A DNA stretch of 40,295 bases from contig CANPXZ010000005.1 of the NCBI GenBank assembly GCA_947587485.1, positions 1-40,295 on the forward strand, in the 5' to 3' direction. The notes under the pieces are model-generated. The model had not been told where the DNA came from, searched no databases, and saw nothing but the letters and a program-made list of their open reading frames with translations. Positions 15,555 to 22,864 of the stretch are shown piece by piece (within the stretch, counting starts at the first letter, position 1; every line of letters begins with the position of its first letter). The translations under genes and the position numbers were made by a program. Origin of the DNA: an uncultured Oscillospiraceae bacterium. GTDB lineage: Bacteria; Bacillota; Clostridia; Oscillospirales; Oscillospiraceae.

Positions 15555-16147
15555 AAAAATCCATCGACCTGACGAAAAACGGACAATGCTCCCGCTGCGG
15601 AGGCTGTTGCGCGTCCATAATACCGGCCACAAACCAGGAAATCGCCGCAGCCCATGACTATGCCGTCACACACGGCTATAAGCCGGCATTGCCGAAAGAC
15701 GCGAACCTGGTCTACCTGCAGTGCCCGTACCTGAAAAAGCACAAGGGCGGAACGACATCCTGCGCCGTATACCCGGCCAGGCCGTCCATCTGCAGGGTGT
15801 TCCTGTGCAGCCTGACGCCCACCGCCGGTATCCAGGCCTTCCTATCCCAAAAGGGCGACCCAAATGCCACGCCCGTAAACCTGTGGGAATCCTGGGGACA
15901 GACCGGCATCCGCCTGAACGGACACACCGTAACAACTCAAAACGCGGCCCAGGCCCATCTGGAACTGGACGACGGGCGCATCCTGGACTTGCGGCAGGGA
16001 CAGGCCGTCCGGCCCATCCCGCACGCCGACGATCCCATGGAGGCTGGCATGATCCTCGGGTTCACGCCGAACGGGATCTATTTCACCAACGGCCCCTCCG
16101 GCATCATTGAGCTTAAATACGATGACCTGGACGACATCCGGACATAA
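15551..16147 (+). CDS. YkgJ-type cysteine-cluster protein
   Basis: 198 residues. The N-terminal C-S-R-C-G-G-C-C, a C-P-Y-L near residue 58, a C-A-V-Y near 71 and an R-P-x-x-C-R-x-F-x-C around 77-86 match the YkgJ/CxxCxxCC family, thought to bind zinc or iron. The C-terminal 90 residues are a beta-rich extension of unknown role. The family is often annotated as a putative zinc or iron chelatase, but no reaction is established for most members. ATG 15551 overlaps the previous stop (ATGA). Confidence 0.85.
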   Translation: MKKSIDLTKNGQCSRCGGCCASIIPATNQEIAAAHDYAVTHGYKPALPKDANLVYLQCPYLKKHKGGTTSCAVYPARPSICRVFLCSLTPTAGIQAFLSQKGDPNATPVNLWESWGQTGIRLNGHTVTTQNAAQAHLELDDGRILDLRQGQAVRPIPHADDPMEAGMILGFTPNGIYFTNGPSGIIELKYDDLDDIRT

Positions 16148-16163
16148 AAAAGGAGAATATGAC

Positions 16164-16937
16164 ATGTTTCTGGAAGACGAGAACAACCCGATCATGAACG
16201 CCAACCTGGACGGGCCGGTCAGCCTCGACCCTCTTATCAAGGCCAATGTCAACGCCTGCATCGGCCGGACCATCGACCAACTCTGTTTCCTCGGAAAACT
16301 GAACCGGGAAGACCAGCTGACCAGGTCTTCCGTCAAAACCCACCTGTCGCTGCTGAAATCAGCCTTCAACGACCTGTCCAAAGACCTGGACGCAGACATG
16401 ACCCTATCTGCCGAGCTGGACAATGCCCTGAAGCTGCTCCGGGAGGCGAACGGCCACATCCGGGATTTGGAACAGCAGATGGGCCAGACCCTCACCGGTG
16501 ACGCCCTGGCCGCCGGCATGCGCTATTACGACGGTCTGTTCCGCGCCTGGTACGAACGCGCCGGGTTCCATTACGCAAGCACCTCGTTCACGCCCTGGTG
16601 CCTACAGGCCGATTTCGACGACGAGCTGGAAAAACCCGGCGCCCCCGATGCCCACTGCGCGCCAAAGGACCTGTTCGACCGCATGTCCGGCATCTGCTAC
16701 CAGATCACGTCCTTGGACAAATACAACGACCAGTTCCATGACATCCTGCTGGCTACAGACAATAACCGTGACAGCCTTGCCGGCATATTCAAGCAATTCT
16801 TCCCCGGCAGCCGCATCTCGAAATTTGAATACCGCAAGGACCGGGAACTTTGGACCATGCGCTTCGTAGCCCTGGTCCCGTTCCAGGATATCCATGCCAT
16901 GGCTGAAAAATGCCTGGAGAAAGAGAAAACGACATGA
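16164..16937 (+). CDS. Hypothetical helical protein
   Basis: Unrecognised 257-residue protein. I chose ATG 16164 because AAAAAGGAG lies upstream at good distance; the open frame before it is out-of-frame sequence of the previous gene. Residues about 50-115 are heptad-like and probably form a coiled coil; the rest is mixed with several aromatic residues and a R-I-S-K-F-E-Y-R-K-D-R-E-L-W strand pair near the end. No catalytic motif. The stop overlaps the next start (ATGA). Confidence 0.75.
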   Translation: MFLEDENNPIMNANLDGPVSLDPLIKANVNACIGRTIDQLCFLGKLNREDQLTRSSVKTHLSLLKSAFNDLSKDLDADMTLSAELDNALKLLREANGHIRDLEQQMGQTLTGDALAAGMRYYDGLFRAWYERAGFHYASTSFTPWCLQADFDDELEKPGAPDAHCAPKDLFDRMSGICYQITSLDKYNDQFHDILLATDNNRDSLAGIFKQFFPGSRISKFEYRKDRELWTMRFVALVPFQDIHAMAEKCLEKEKTT

Positions 16938-17410
16938 GGATCCTATACGAACTCGACCCGACGATCGACCACATGACAGAGACCACGCCTTACCTGCTGC
17001 TGATGGACATGCCTGAACTGACATGCAGCTTCATCCTGAACGTGGACGTACAGGAAAACGACGTAGACGGGGCCGAAAAAGCGGTCTGTAAATTCCTGGA
17101 TGCCATGCCGGCCGGAACACGCATCCATGGCGTCGAAAACGAAGCCCTGGAGGAACGCCGCAAACGCTTCGTAAAAGCGGCCAAGAAATACGGCCTCGGC
17201 CCGGAATGCTGGCTCCGCCGCGTGGCTTTGGACGGAAAACGGCACAGACTGGACGGCGTATTCCACGGCCGCATTAAACAGATCGAGACACGCCCGCACA
17301 AATACAGGGTCATGGTGTCCAACACGGACACAAACCGCTGCTGCATGTGCTCGGTCGAAGAGATCGTGGAAGCCATCAAAAACGAACAGATAGGAGTGAC
17401 AACCGAATGA
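16934..17410 (+). CDS. Hypothetical protein, tandem paralog 1
   Basis: 158-residue protein starting at ATG 16934 (ATGA overlap with the previous gene). Its second half has the pattern 'F-V-K-A-A-K-K-Y-G-L', then W, an 'L-D-G-K-x-x-R-L-x-G' strand and 'H-K-Y-R-V-M-V', ending in a short helix. The same order occurs in the next gene's product, so the two are tandem duplicates. Similar segments ('...G-x-x-Y-x-I-x-G-I-x-P-R-x-x-K-Y-P-I') appear in small uncharacterised phage/plasmid proteins. The Cys pair C-C-M-C near the end is unique to this copy. Function unknown. Confidence 0.75.
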   Translation: MRILYELDPTIDHMTETTPYLLLMDMPELTCSFILNVDVQENDVDGAEKAVCKFLDAMPAGTRIHGVENEALEERRKRFVKAAKKYGLGPECWLRRVALDGKRHRLDGVFHGRIKQIETRPHKYRVMVSNTDTNRCCMCSVEEIVEAIKNEQIGVTTE

Positions 17411-17796
17411 TCATCTGTTATACTGTGAACGGGCAGCGGCTTTGGGACGAACTTCCCGGCAACGGCGACGAGACCCTGGCCGAATTCATCGCCTTTGCGC
17501 AGCCGGGCACACAAGTCAACGCCGTCTTCTCCATGGACGACGACCGCTGCGGAAACGAGGTCGGAAAATACAAGACGGCCTTCGACGCCTCCGCAAACCG
17601 TTACGGCCTGCGGACCGACGACTGGAACCGGGAGATCATGCTTGGCGGCCGGGCCGCCAGGATCCGCGGCATCGTCCCGGGACGCCGTAAATACGTGATC
17701 CGCATCTTCTTCCCCGCCGACAACGAGTACCGCCTCTACACGGCAGCTTCCGTCCGCCACGCCATCGAGGCCGCTGACATGAAAGGGGGCGCATGA
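17407..17796 (+). CDS. Hypothetical protein, tandem paralog 2
   Basis: 129-residue protein from ATG 17407, overlapping the previous stop (ATGA). It repeats the domain of the preceding gene: 'F-D-A-S-A-N-R-Y-G-L', a Trp, an 'L-G-G-R-A-A-R-I-R-G-I-V-P-G-R-R-K-Y' segment and a final helix 'S-V-R-H-A-I-E-A'. The N-terminal parts of the two paralogs are much less alike. They may form a heterodimer, but that is inference. Confidence 0.75.
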   Translation: MIICYTVNGQRLWDELPGNGDETLAEFIAFAQPGTQVNAVFSMDDDRCGNEVGKYKTAFDASANRYGLRTDDWNREIMLGGRAARIRGIVPGRRKYVIRIFFPADNEYRLYTAASVRHAIEAADMKGGA

Positions 17797-17797
17797 T

Positions 17798-18121
17798 GTG
17801 CCGAAAGGGAAGAAATTCGACGCCGCGGAAAAACACTTCCACGAAAAAGAGATCCGGCTGAACCGGCAGATCAGGGCTGCCGAGGACGCCCGCCACGCCG
17901 CCGAAAAGCACGACGCCGAGACAACGGCCGAAAACCGGAAGTTGGAAGCCGAAAACGAGAAGCTCCGCGCTGAGAATGTAAAGCTGTCGGAGCTCATGGA
18001 ACTGACCCCGCAGCAACGGAACGACCTGTTTGAACGCATCAGCGCCGAGAAGAAACTGGCCGACACCATGTCAGCCATGGAGCACATGGGCCGCACGTTC
18101 CTCGGCCCATACGGGCTTTAA
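17798..18121 (+). CDS. Coiled-coil protein
   Basis: 107-residue protein starting at GTG 17798, with AAAGGGGGC upstream. Residues 8-70 are almost all helical, Ala/Glu/Lys-rich, with heptads around 'L-E-A-E-N-E-K-L-R-A-E-N', a clear coiled coil. The C-terminal 35 residues are less charged. It has no signal or membrane segment and may be an oligomerising partner or scaffold. It follows the previous gene by 1 base. Confidence 0.75.
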   Translation: MPKGKKFDAAEKHFHEKEIRLNRQIRAAEDARHAAEKHDAETTAENRKLEAENEKLRAENVKLSELMELTPQQRNDLFERISAEKKLADTMSAMEHMGRTFLGPYGL

Positions 18122-18136
18122 GAAAGGATGGCACGA

Positions 18137-18430
18137 ATGGAAAAAATGTATGAAATTTCACTGGACCGTAAAAAGGCGAACATCAGGCTGGCGCCCGGCA
18201 CGTCGTCCATTTATCTTTATGTCCAGGAATGCGACGGTGGATGGGATTTTACGATCTACGACGGCCAGCACCTGACCGAGATCGACGGCGGGCAGCTGGA
18301 AGACCCCGAAGGCGAGTTCGAGAACGACGAGTCCCTGGCCCGCGAGATCCTGGACTTCATGGACGTCGGAGGCGTCCAGGACATCCTGGAGGAAGACGAC
18401 GAGGAGTTCATCGAGTCGTTCAGATCCTGA
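18137..18430 (+). CDS. Small acidic protein, LPD16-like
   Basis: 97 residues. I prefer ATG 18137 over ATG 18128 because the AGAAAGG site directly abuts the earlier codon. A 'G-G-W-D-F-T-I-Y-D-G' followed by 'E-I-D-G-G-Q-L-E-D-P' resembles the LPD16 type of domain known from large polyvalent phage/plasmid proteins, where its function is unknown. The C-terminus is extremely acidic (Asp/Glu run). The family call is from memory of the motif and tentative. Confidence 0.7.
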   Translation: MEKMYEISLDRKKANIRLAPGTSSIYLYVQECDGGWDFTIYDGQHLTEIDGGQLEDPEGEFENDESLAREILDFMDVGGVQDILEEDDEEFIESFRS

Positions 18431-18464
18431 CTTTTTATCGTAAGAGACAAGGAGGACAACACAG

Positions 18465-18956
18465 ATGACTGAAAAGAAACAGCCCGCAAACATCACGATC
18501 ACGGTCCGCACGCACGATCACATGGAACACCGCATCAGCCTGGACACGCTCCTGGATATCATGAAAATCAGCAAGGACGACACCGACTGCGTCATCCTGA
18601 AGATCTCCCAGGACGGGAACGACCTGGCCGCCTCGGCACCGGTCCACGAGGCCGAATACCCCGGCGTCGCCCTGGACGCCCACGACGCCCACGGCCGGAC
18701 CATCTACCTGGCCAACGCCGAGCTGCCCAACGACGACTACCCCGGCACGTCGGTCGCCCGCCTGTACGCCGGCTATGCCGAGATCGAGACGGACGCGCCC
18801 ATCGCGGCCGTGTTCACGCCCATGCGTGGGACCGTCCTGCCGGAATACAGGCCCGCGCCCACCAAGCTGGTCTACGTGGACACCGAGCTGGCGCAGTACC
18901 GCCCCTGGGACCACAGGGCACACCCGGAACACCTGGAGGAGGAAAAGCGCGCATGA
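18465..18956 (+). CDS. Hypothetical acidic protein
   Basis: Unrecognised 163-residue protein, ATG 18465 with AAGGAGG upstream. Residues 8-100 look like an alpha/beta domain; a conserved-looking 'Y-P-G-V-A-L-D-A-H' and 'A-E-L-P-N-D-D-Y-P-G' part near residues 65-95 is followed by 'A-R-L-Y-A-G-Y'. I know similar segments only from uncharacterised plasmid proteins. No enzyme motif. The stop overlaps the P-loop protein start (ATGA). Confidence 0.75.
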   Translation: MTEKKQPANITITVRTHDHMEHRISLDTLLDIMKISKDDTDCVILKISQDGNDLAASAPVHEAEYPGVALDAHDAHGRTIYLANAELPNDDYPGTSVARLYAGYAEIETDAPIAAVFTPMRGTVLPEYRPAPTKLVYVDTELAQYRPWDHRAHPEHLEEEKRA

Positions 18957-19768
18957 TGTACGTGATAATGGGCCGGACCTGTTCCGGCAAGGACACCTTC
19001 GCCTCGGAGCTTGAGAAGCTGGGCATGAAGCGGGCCATGACCTGGACCACCCGCCCCCAGCGCGGCCCGGGGGACGACAAATACATGTTCATCTCGAAGG
19101 AAAAGGCCGCCTCGATCCCCGAGGACCACAAATTCCTGAAGACCACCCTGGACAACGGTTACGAATACTTCTGCGACCCGTCCACCCTGGACCAGGCGGA
19201 CTTCATCATCCTGGAACCGGACGGCCTGAAGGAGCTCTGCAGGGGACTCCCTGACCTCTGCGTCACCCCCGTCTACATCATGTCCGGCGACGGGGCCAGG
19301 ACGGAACGCGGCAAAACGCGCCCCGGCGGCCTGGATACCTTCAATGCCCGGAACGCGGCAGAGGCGGCCCGCTTCACCGATTTCGAGTCCCACCTGTCCG
19401 ATGAACGCCCGGGCTACATCTCCGGCGGAGCCAGGAACTGCTGCTCCCCCTACATCCTGTACAACGACGGCCCCCAGGGGCTGGAGGACCTGAAAACGTC
19501 CGCCATCGAATTCAGCAACCTGATGCGGGCGCATAACCGGGTCATCGGGATCATCGAGCGCAGCATCCGCATGCACATCGTGAACCTGTTCCCCGACGGG
19601 CACATCCAGGTCTGGCTCAACACGCCCGACGACCCCCAGCCCCGTCCTGAGCCGGTGTCCAAGGACGTTTTCGCCGGTTACACCCTCAGCTCCAACGAGG
19701 GGCTGTCGACGCTGGTCACGTCCTGGCTTGCCAGGGACGCGGACCCCGGATCCGCGTTCAAAAATTAA
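18953..19768 (+). CDS. Guanylate-kinase-like P-loop protein with C-terminal extension
   Basis: 271 residues. It starts with a Walker A motif G-R-T-C-S-G-K-D-T (about residues 7-15) and a 'T-W-T-T-R-P-Q-R-G' stretch that corresponds to the GMP-binding R-x-x-R region of guanylate kinases. Phosphorylation of a (deoxy)nucleoside monophosphate is therefore plausible. About 100 residues at the C-terminus ('I-E-R-S-I-R-M-H-I-V-N-L-F-P-D-G' on) do not belong to guanylate kinase and are unrecognised. The central region diverges from housekeeping Gmk, so the substrate could be a modified nucleotide. ATG 18953 overlaps the previous stop; GAGGAGG lies upstream. Confidence 0.8.
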   Translation: MMYVIMGRTCSGKDTFASELEKLGMKRAMTWTTRPQRGPGDDKYMFISKEKAASIPEDHKFLKTTLDNGYEYFCDPSTLDQADFIILEPDGLKELCRGLPDLCVTPVYIMSGDGARTERGKTRPGGLDTFNARNAAEAARFTDFESHLSDERPGYISGGARNCCSPYILYNDGPQGLEDLKTSAIEFSNLMRAHNRVIGIIERSIRMHIVNLFPDGHIQVWLNTPDDPQPRPEPVSKDVFAGYTLSSNEGLSTLVTSWLARDADPGSAFKN

Positions 19769-19781
19769 GCAACGGCCGCCC

Positions 19782-19807
19782 CGGCGGGATTGAAAAACAT
19801 CCCGCCG
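19782..19807 (+). other. Hairpin overlapping the promoter -35 region
   Basis: CGGCGGGAT (19782-19790) pairs with ATCCCGCCG (19799-19807) around an 8-base A-rich loop. It follows the P-loop gene stop by 13 bases and could act as a terminator although no T-tract follows. The -35 box of the next promoter lies in its loop. Confidence 0.5.
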
Positions 19808-19818
19808 TGTGGTATAAT
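19790..19818 (+). promoter_or_regulatory. Sigma-A promoter for the zinc-ribbon gene
   Basis: TTGAAA (19790-19795), 17 bases, then a perfect TATAAT (19813-19818). It lies about 37 bases upstream of ATG 19855 and starts a new monocistronic unit that ends at the terminator 20127-20161. Confidence 0.75.
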
Positions 19819-19854
19819 GGCAACTGTAAATCCAAGCGAAAAGGAGTGTGCGAC

Positions 19855-20067
19855 ATGCCCAAAACGAACCTCACGTCGGAGATCGACGCCCGCAAGCACC
19901 AGGACGACGCCGTGCGGGAGCGCCGGAACTGCAAGGATTGCGGAACCTGCTTCATCATCACCATCGGGGAAGCCAACTGGTACGAATCCCGCGGCCTCAA
20001 AATCCCCGCCCGCTGCCCCGCCTGCCGGAAAAAGCGCCGCGCCATGGCCCGGAACGAGAAGAGCTGA
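19855..20067 (+). CDS. zf-trcl-like zinc-ribbon protein
   Basis: 70-residue basic protein. C-K-D-C-G, then a beta hairpin with 'F-I-I-T-I-G-E-A-N-W-Y', then 'P-A-R-C-P-A-C-R-K-K-R-R' match the small probable zinc-ribbon family (zf-trcl type, PF13451) found in many bacteria. Such proteins probably bind nucleic acid or act as assembly factors; the exact role is unknown. ATG 19855 has AAAAGGAG. It has its own promoter and terminator. Confidence 0.85.
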   Translation: MPKTNLTSEIDARKHQDDAVRERRNCKDCGTCFIITIGEANWYESRGLKIPARCPACRKKRRAMARNEKS

Positions 20068-20126
20068 CAAAAACGGCCGATCGAGTTCCCTGCCCATGAA
20101 AGGCGTTTTTCCAGCGACCGGGGCAA

Positions 20127-20161
20127 CCCCTGCACGCGCTGACGCGCATGCAGGGGTTTTT
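20127..20161 (+). terminator. Rho-independent terminator
   Basis: CCCCTGCA...GCGC pairs with GCGC...TGCAGGGG (20127-20156, one mismatch) around a short loop, followed by TTTTT. It ends the zinc-ribbon gene. Between it and ATG 20243 I see no clear promoter, only a 7-base direct repeat (CCGTAGG twice near 20213-20227). Confidence 0.8.
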
Positions 20162-20242
20162 GATTTTGACGCGGAAAGACGCGGGCAAAACCAAAAGCCA
20201 GGCACGCCCTTTCCGTAGGACCGTAGGAAAGAAGGAAACAAT

Positions 20243-20722
20243 ATGGGTTTGAAAAAGGAGAAGCTGCAAAACTATGTGATACCGAGGGGATCCCTGACAC
20301 CAATTTATGAATTCCAGGGCACCGAAAGGTTCCTGTCTAACTTCTATCCCTGTAAGATCATCTATCACGGGGAAGAGTATACCAACGTAGAAGCCGCGTT
20401 CCAGGCTGCCAAGACGCTGGACGCCTATGCACGGGTGCCGTTCCAGAAAAACGGGATCTGCGCCGACCCGTCAAAAGCCAAGCGCCAGGGACGCAAACTG
20501 GACCTCCGCCCGGACTGGGAAGACGTGAAGGAAGACATCATGCTGGACCTGCTCAGGATCAAATTCAGAAACCCGGAACTGGCCGGCATGCTCCTCGCCA
20601 CGGGAACACGCCCGCTAATCGAGGGCAACGACTGGAACGATACCTACTGGGGCATATGCCGGGACTGGGGCTATAACCGACTCGGCGTGCTGCTCATGAA
20701 AGTCAGATCTGAACTCGCATAA
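20243..20722 (+). CDS. NADAR family protein (YbiA-like)
   Basis: 159 residues, the full length of a NADAR domain. 'F-L-S-N-F-Y-P-C' (31-38), 'Y-x-N-V-E-A-A-F-Q-A-A-K-T' (46-58) and 'L-I-E-G-N-D-W-N-D-T-Y-W-G' (124-136), with a final 'N-R-L-G-V-L-L-M-K-V-R', are the family signatures. NADAR proteins are N-glycosidases; members have been shown to remove ADP-ribose from guanine in DNA, reversing DarT1-type toxins. No DarT gene is adjacent, so this could be an anti-toxin carried against a host defence (inference). The start is ATG 20243 with AGAAGGAA upstream, and a strong terminator follows. Confidence 0.93.
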   Translation: MGLKKEKLQNYVIPRGSLTPIYEFQGTERFLSNFYPCKIIYHGEEYTNVEAAFQAAKTLDAYARVPFQKNGICADPSKAKRQGRKLDLRPDWEDVKEDIMLDLLRIKFRNPELAGMLLATGTRPLIEGNDWNDTYWGICRDWGYNRLGVLLMKVRSELA

Positions 20723-20757
20723 ACCGTCCTTTCATAATATGGGCCGGACGCCGGTCC

Positions 20758-20798
20758 AGGACTGCCGTATCAAGCGCTGGTACGGCAGTCCTTTTTTT
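20758..20798 (+). terminator. Strong rho-independent terminator
   Basis: AGGACTGCCGTA (20758-20769) pairs perfectly with TACGGCAGTCCT (20781-20792) around 11 bases, followed by six more T. It ends the NADAR gene. Confidence 0.9.
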
Positions 20799-20856
20799 CC
20801 AGAAACACGTTTTTATATTATTGTTATTTTTTATATGGAAAATAACAAAGCATCTA

Positions 20857-20885
20857 TTGAATACGTCTACAACGTATGCTATAAT
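20857..20885 (+). promoter_or_regulatory. Sigma-A promoter with inverted repeat in spacer
   Basis: TTGAAT (20857-20862), 17 bases, TATAAT (20880-20885), preceded by an AT-rich stretch like an UP element. ATACGT and ACGTAT (20861-20866 and 20872-20877) form an inverted repeat in the spacer, giving ACGT-N5-ACGT as in the sortase promoter. It drives the DUF2493 gene. Confidence 0.7.
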
Positions 20886-20899
20886 AAAGGAGGCAGAAA

Positions 20900-21304
20900 A
20901 TGTCCAATACCGTAAAACAGCCGTTCCGTGTTATCGTTGCCGGCGGCCGTGACTTCAACAATTACAACCTGTTAAAAGAAAAGCTGGACAAGATCCTCTC
21001 CAACGTCCTAAAAGATAAAGACGTCACGATCATCTCCGGCCACGCCCATGGTGCCGACATCCTCGGCGAGAAGTACGCCAAAGAGATCGGCATCAAGAGC
21101 GAACTGCACCCGGCCGACTGGAAGAACCTCGGCAGGAAAGCAGGCTACATCCGCAACGCCGAGATGGCGGATTGTGCAGACGCTCTGGTGGCATTTTGGG
21201 ACAGCGAATCCCACGGCACGGCCGACATGATCCGCGTCGCACAGCGCAAGGGCCTGCAGGTCCGCATCATCCGTTACACGATGAAGCCAAAAACAACTGA
21301 ATAA
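20900..21304 (+). CDS. DUF2493 / SLOG-domain protein
   Basis: 134-residue protein with a Rossmann-like SLOG fold: 'V-I-V-A-G-G-R-D-F-N' (11-20), 'I-S-G-H-A-H-G-A-D-I-L-G' (45-56) and 'P-A-D-W-K-N-L-G-R-K-A-G-Y-I-R-N-A-E-M' (72-90), the hallmarks of DUF2493. SLOG proteins bind nucleotides or NAD-derived ligands such as cyclic ADP-ribose in some defence systems; DUF2493 members are common in phages and plasmids but not well understood. It has its own promoter (20857-20885), and ATG 20900 follows AAAGGAGG. Confidence 0.9.
   Translation: MSNTVKQPFRVIVAGGRDFNNYNLLKEKLDKILSNVLKDKDVTIISGHAHGADILGEKYAKEIGIKSELHPADWKNLGRKAGYIRNAEMADCADALVAFWDSESHGTADMIRVAQRKGLQVRIIRYTMKPKTTE
21293..21303 (+). repeat. 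11-base repeat ACAACTGAATA, copy 1
   Basis: This 11-mer overlaps the end of the DUF2493 gene, 37 bases before the HNH gene start. The same 11 bases recur at 23025-23035 and 24512-24522, each time shortly upstream of a start codon. Its role is unknown. Confidence 0.5.
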
Positions 21305-21340
21305 ACCATGCCGTAAAAGTAGGCAAAAGGAGGTGACGCC

Positions 21341-22435
21341 ATGGCAAGGACCCGGTCAGAAAACCGAGAACCCATAGACTGGTACACGAAAAATGAGATC
21401 TACAAGCGGTGCGGCAGGATCTGCGCCCATTGCGGAAAAAAGCTCGACTTCAAGGAAGCGACCATCGAGCATGTGATCCCCCTGTCCAAGGGCGGGACCA
21501 ACAAAAAAGAAAACTTCGTGATCCTGTGCGAGACCTGCAACAAGGCAAAATCTGACGACATCATCCCGCCGGCACAGTATTACACGTATCTGGACAAGGA
21601 CCACCAGGCCGACCTGGAAAAGCTCTTCAACGATTACGTCGCCGCGGACGACTTCCTGGACATGGACAACCTGTTCGTCGTCGACTGGTTCGACCTGCGT
21701 GTCAACCGCCCGGTCATGATGAACAGCGGCAAGATCGCCTTCCTGCCGATGACCGTGAACATCAAGAAACTCCGTCCCGAGGCGACGTTTGAAAACCTCC
21801 TGATGTTCGGGGGAAGGCTGAGCTACGAGGATAAAAGCCTCATGGTAGCGACACCCGACAGGCTGTCCGGCTCCTGGTATGAGATGACCTACAACGGCAA
21901 GCTGATCATGACCTTCAACCCATACCTGCGGGAAGGATACGGTGACCAGGCCGCCATGCTTGGGCCGTGGCCCTACATCCTGGTCGTAGACTACTACTTC
22001 AACCCGGACCTGAACCTGAAAGGCAATCTGCTGGAACCAACGCTGTTCACGTTCCTGGACGCCGTCATCGGCAAGCTGGTCCAATCCATCATGGCCGGCG
22101 ACCGCGGCTCCGCCATCATGGTCCGCCTGCGCTCCCCGGCATCCGGAAAGTTCGTCAACGCCGTCAGTTCGGCCTATGCCACGATCCAGGGCGCCGGCAC
22201 AGACATCTTTGACATCGAATTCCATGACGACGCGCTACCCGGAAACAAGGTCCGGCACATCCAGTACATACAGTTCGGCGGCAGCTCAAAGGACCTGTCC
22301 GAATTCATGAGGCGGCGCACCGGGGACCAGAAAAAGGGCATCACGAAAACCGAAAGCAAAGAAGAGCTTCAAAAACAGCTGATCGAGCGGCTGAAAGACA
22401 CGCCACGCGTGAACCGTTTCAACCGCAGCCACTGA
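21341..22435 (+). CDS. HNH endonuclease-like protein with large unknown C-terminal domain
   Basis: 364 residues. The N-terminal 70 residues are a clear HNH domain: C-A-H-C-G (28-32), 'I-E-H-V-I-P-L-S-K-G-G' (42-52), 'N-F-V-I-L-C-E-T-C-N-K-A-K' (58-70), with both zinc knuckles and the catalytic His present. It should nick or cut nucleic acid. The remaining about 290 residues are unrecognised, with alpha/beta character and no transmembrane segments, and may target or regulate the nuclease. Start ATG 21341 with AAAAGGAGGTG. Candidates are homing or McrA-like restriction nucleases, but no restriction partner is adjacent. Confidence 0.85.
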   Translation: MARTRSENREPIDWYTKNEIYKRCGRICAHCGKKLDFKEATIEHVIPLSKGGTNKKENFVILCETCNKAKSDDIIPPAQYYTYLDKDHQADLEKLFNDYVAADDFLDMDNLFVVDWFDLRVNRPVMMNSGKIAFLPMTVNIKKLRPEATFENLLMFGGRLSYEDKSLMVATPDRLSGSWYEMTYNGKLIMTFNPYLREGYGDQAAMLGPWPYILVVDYYFNPDLNLKGNLLEPTLFTFLDAVIGKLVQSIMAGDRGSAIMVRLRSPASGKFVNAVSSAYATIQGAGTDIFDIEFHDDALPGNKVRHIQYIQFGGSSKDLSEFMRRRTGDQKKGITKTESKEELQKQLIERLKDTPRVNRFNRSH

Positions 22436-22450
22436 CATAATGGAGGTAAT

Positions 22451-22837
22451 ATGAGGTTTACGAAAAAACACAGCATCGACGAAGCGGCACACGGCATCGA
22501 GGTCCAGCCGTTCAAAGCCGGCCCCATGGCATTCCAGGGCACGGACTACGCACCGGATTACAGCACATGGGACGACATCGTAGCCAGGACCACCAACGAA
22601 TCCTGCAGGCTCTGCATGGAGACATACGGCGGCATGCGCGCCCGCGGCCCGGTAGCCCGCATCGTGGCCATCCGCCATGATCATTACATCTACCTGTACC
22701 AGGTCCGGGCCGACAGACGGCCGCACCCGGTCGCATACACCACAAGCGCCATTGACGACGGCATCGCCGCCGGTTATATGAAGCCTTACGACGAGGCTTA
22801 CAAGCTCCTCGTCACGGACCCGGAACTCGATCACTGA
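22451..22837 (+). CDS. Hypothetical protein
   Basis: Unrecognised 128-residue protein, ATG 22451 behind TGGAGG. Strand-helix character with a 'R-I-V-A-I-R-H-D-H-Y-I-Y-L-Y-Q-V' hairpin near residues 75-90 and one C-R-L-C pair near 52-55. A helical, acidic C-terminus follows. It lies between the HNH gene and a tiny membrane protein gene in one co-directional group. Confidence 0.7.
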   Translation: MRFTKKHSIDEAAHGIEVQPFKAGPMAFQGTDYAPDYSTWDDIVARTTNESCRLCMETYGGMRARGPVARIVAIRHDHYIYLYQVRADRRPHPVAYTTSAIDDGIAAGYMKPYDEAYKLLVTDPELDH

Positions 22838-22864
22838 AGCCAAAATTCTTCGGAGGTACAGAAA

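Noticed and set aside
16990-18096. Long minus-strand open frame of 368 codons
   Set aside because: It is antisense to four coupled plus-strand genes, has Ser/Arg/Phe-rich composition typical of the reverse frame of GC-rich genes, and no ribosome site.
21356-22225. Minus-strand open frame of 289 codons
   Set aside because: Fully antisense to the HNH gene, whose zinc knuckles and catalytic motif prove the plus-strand frame.
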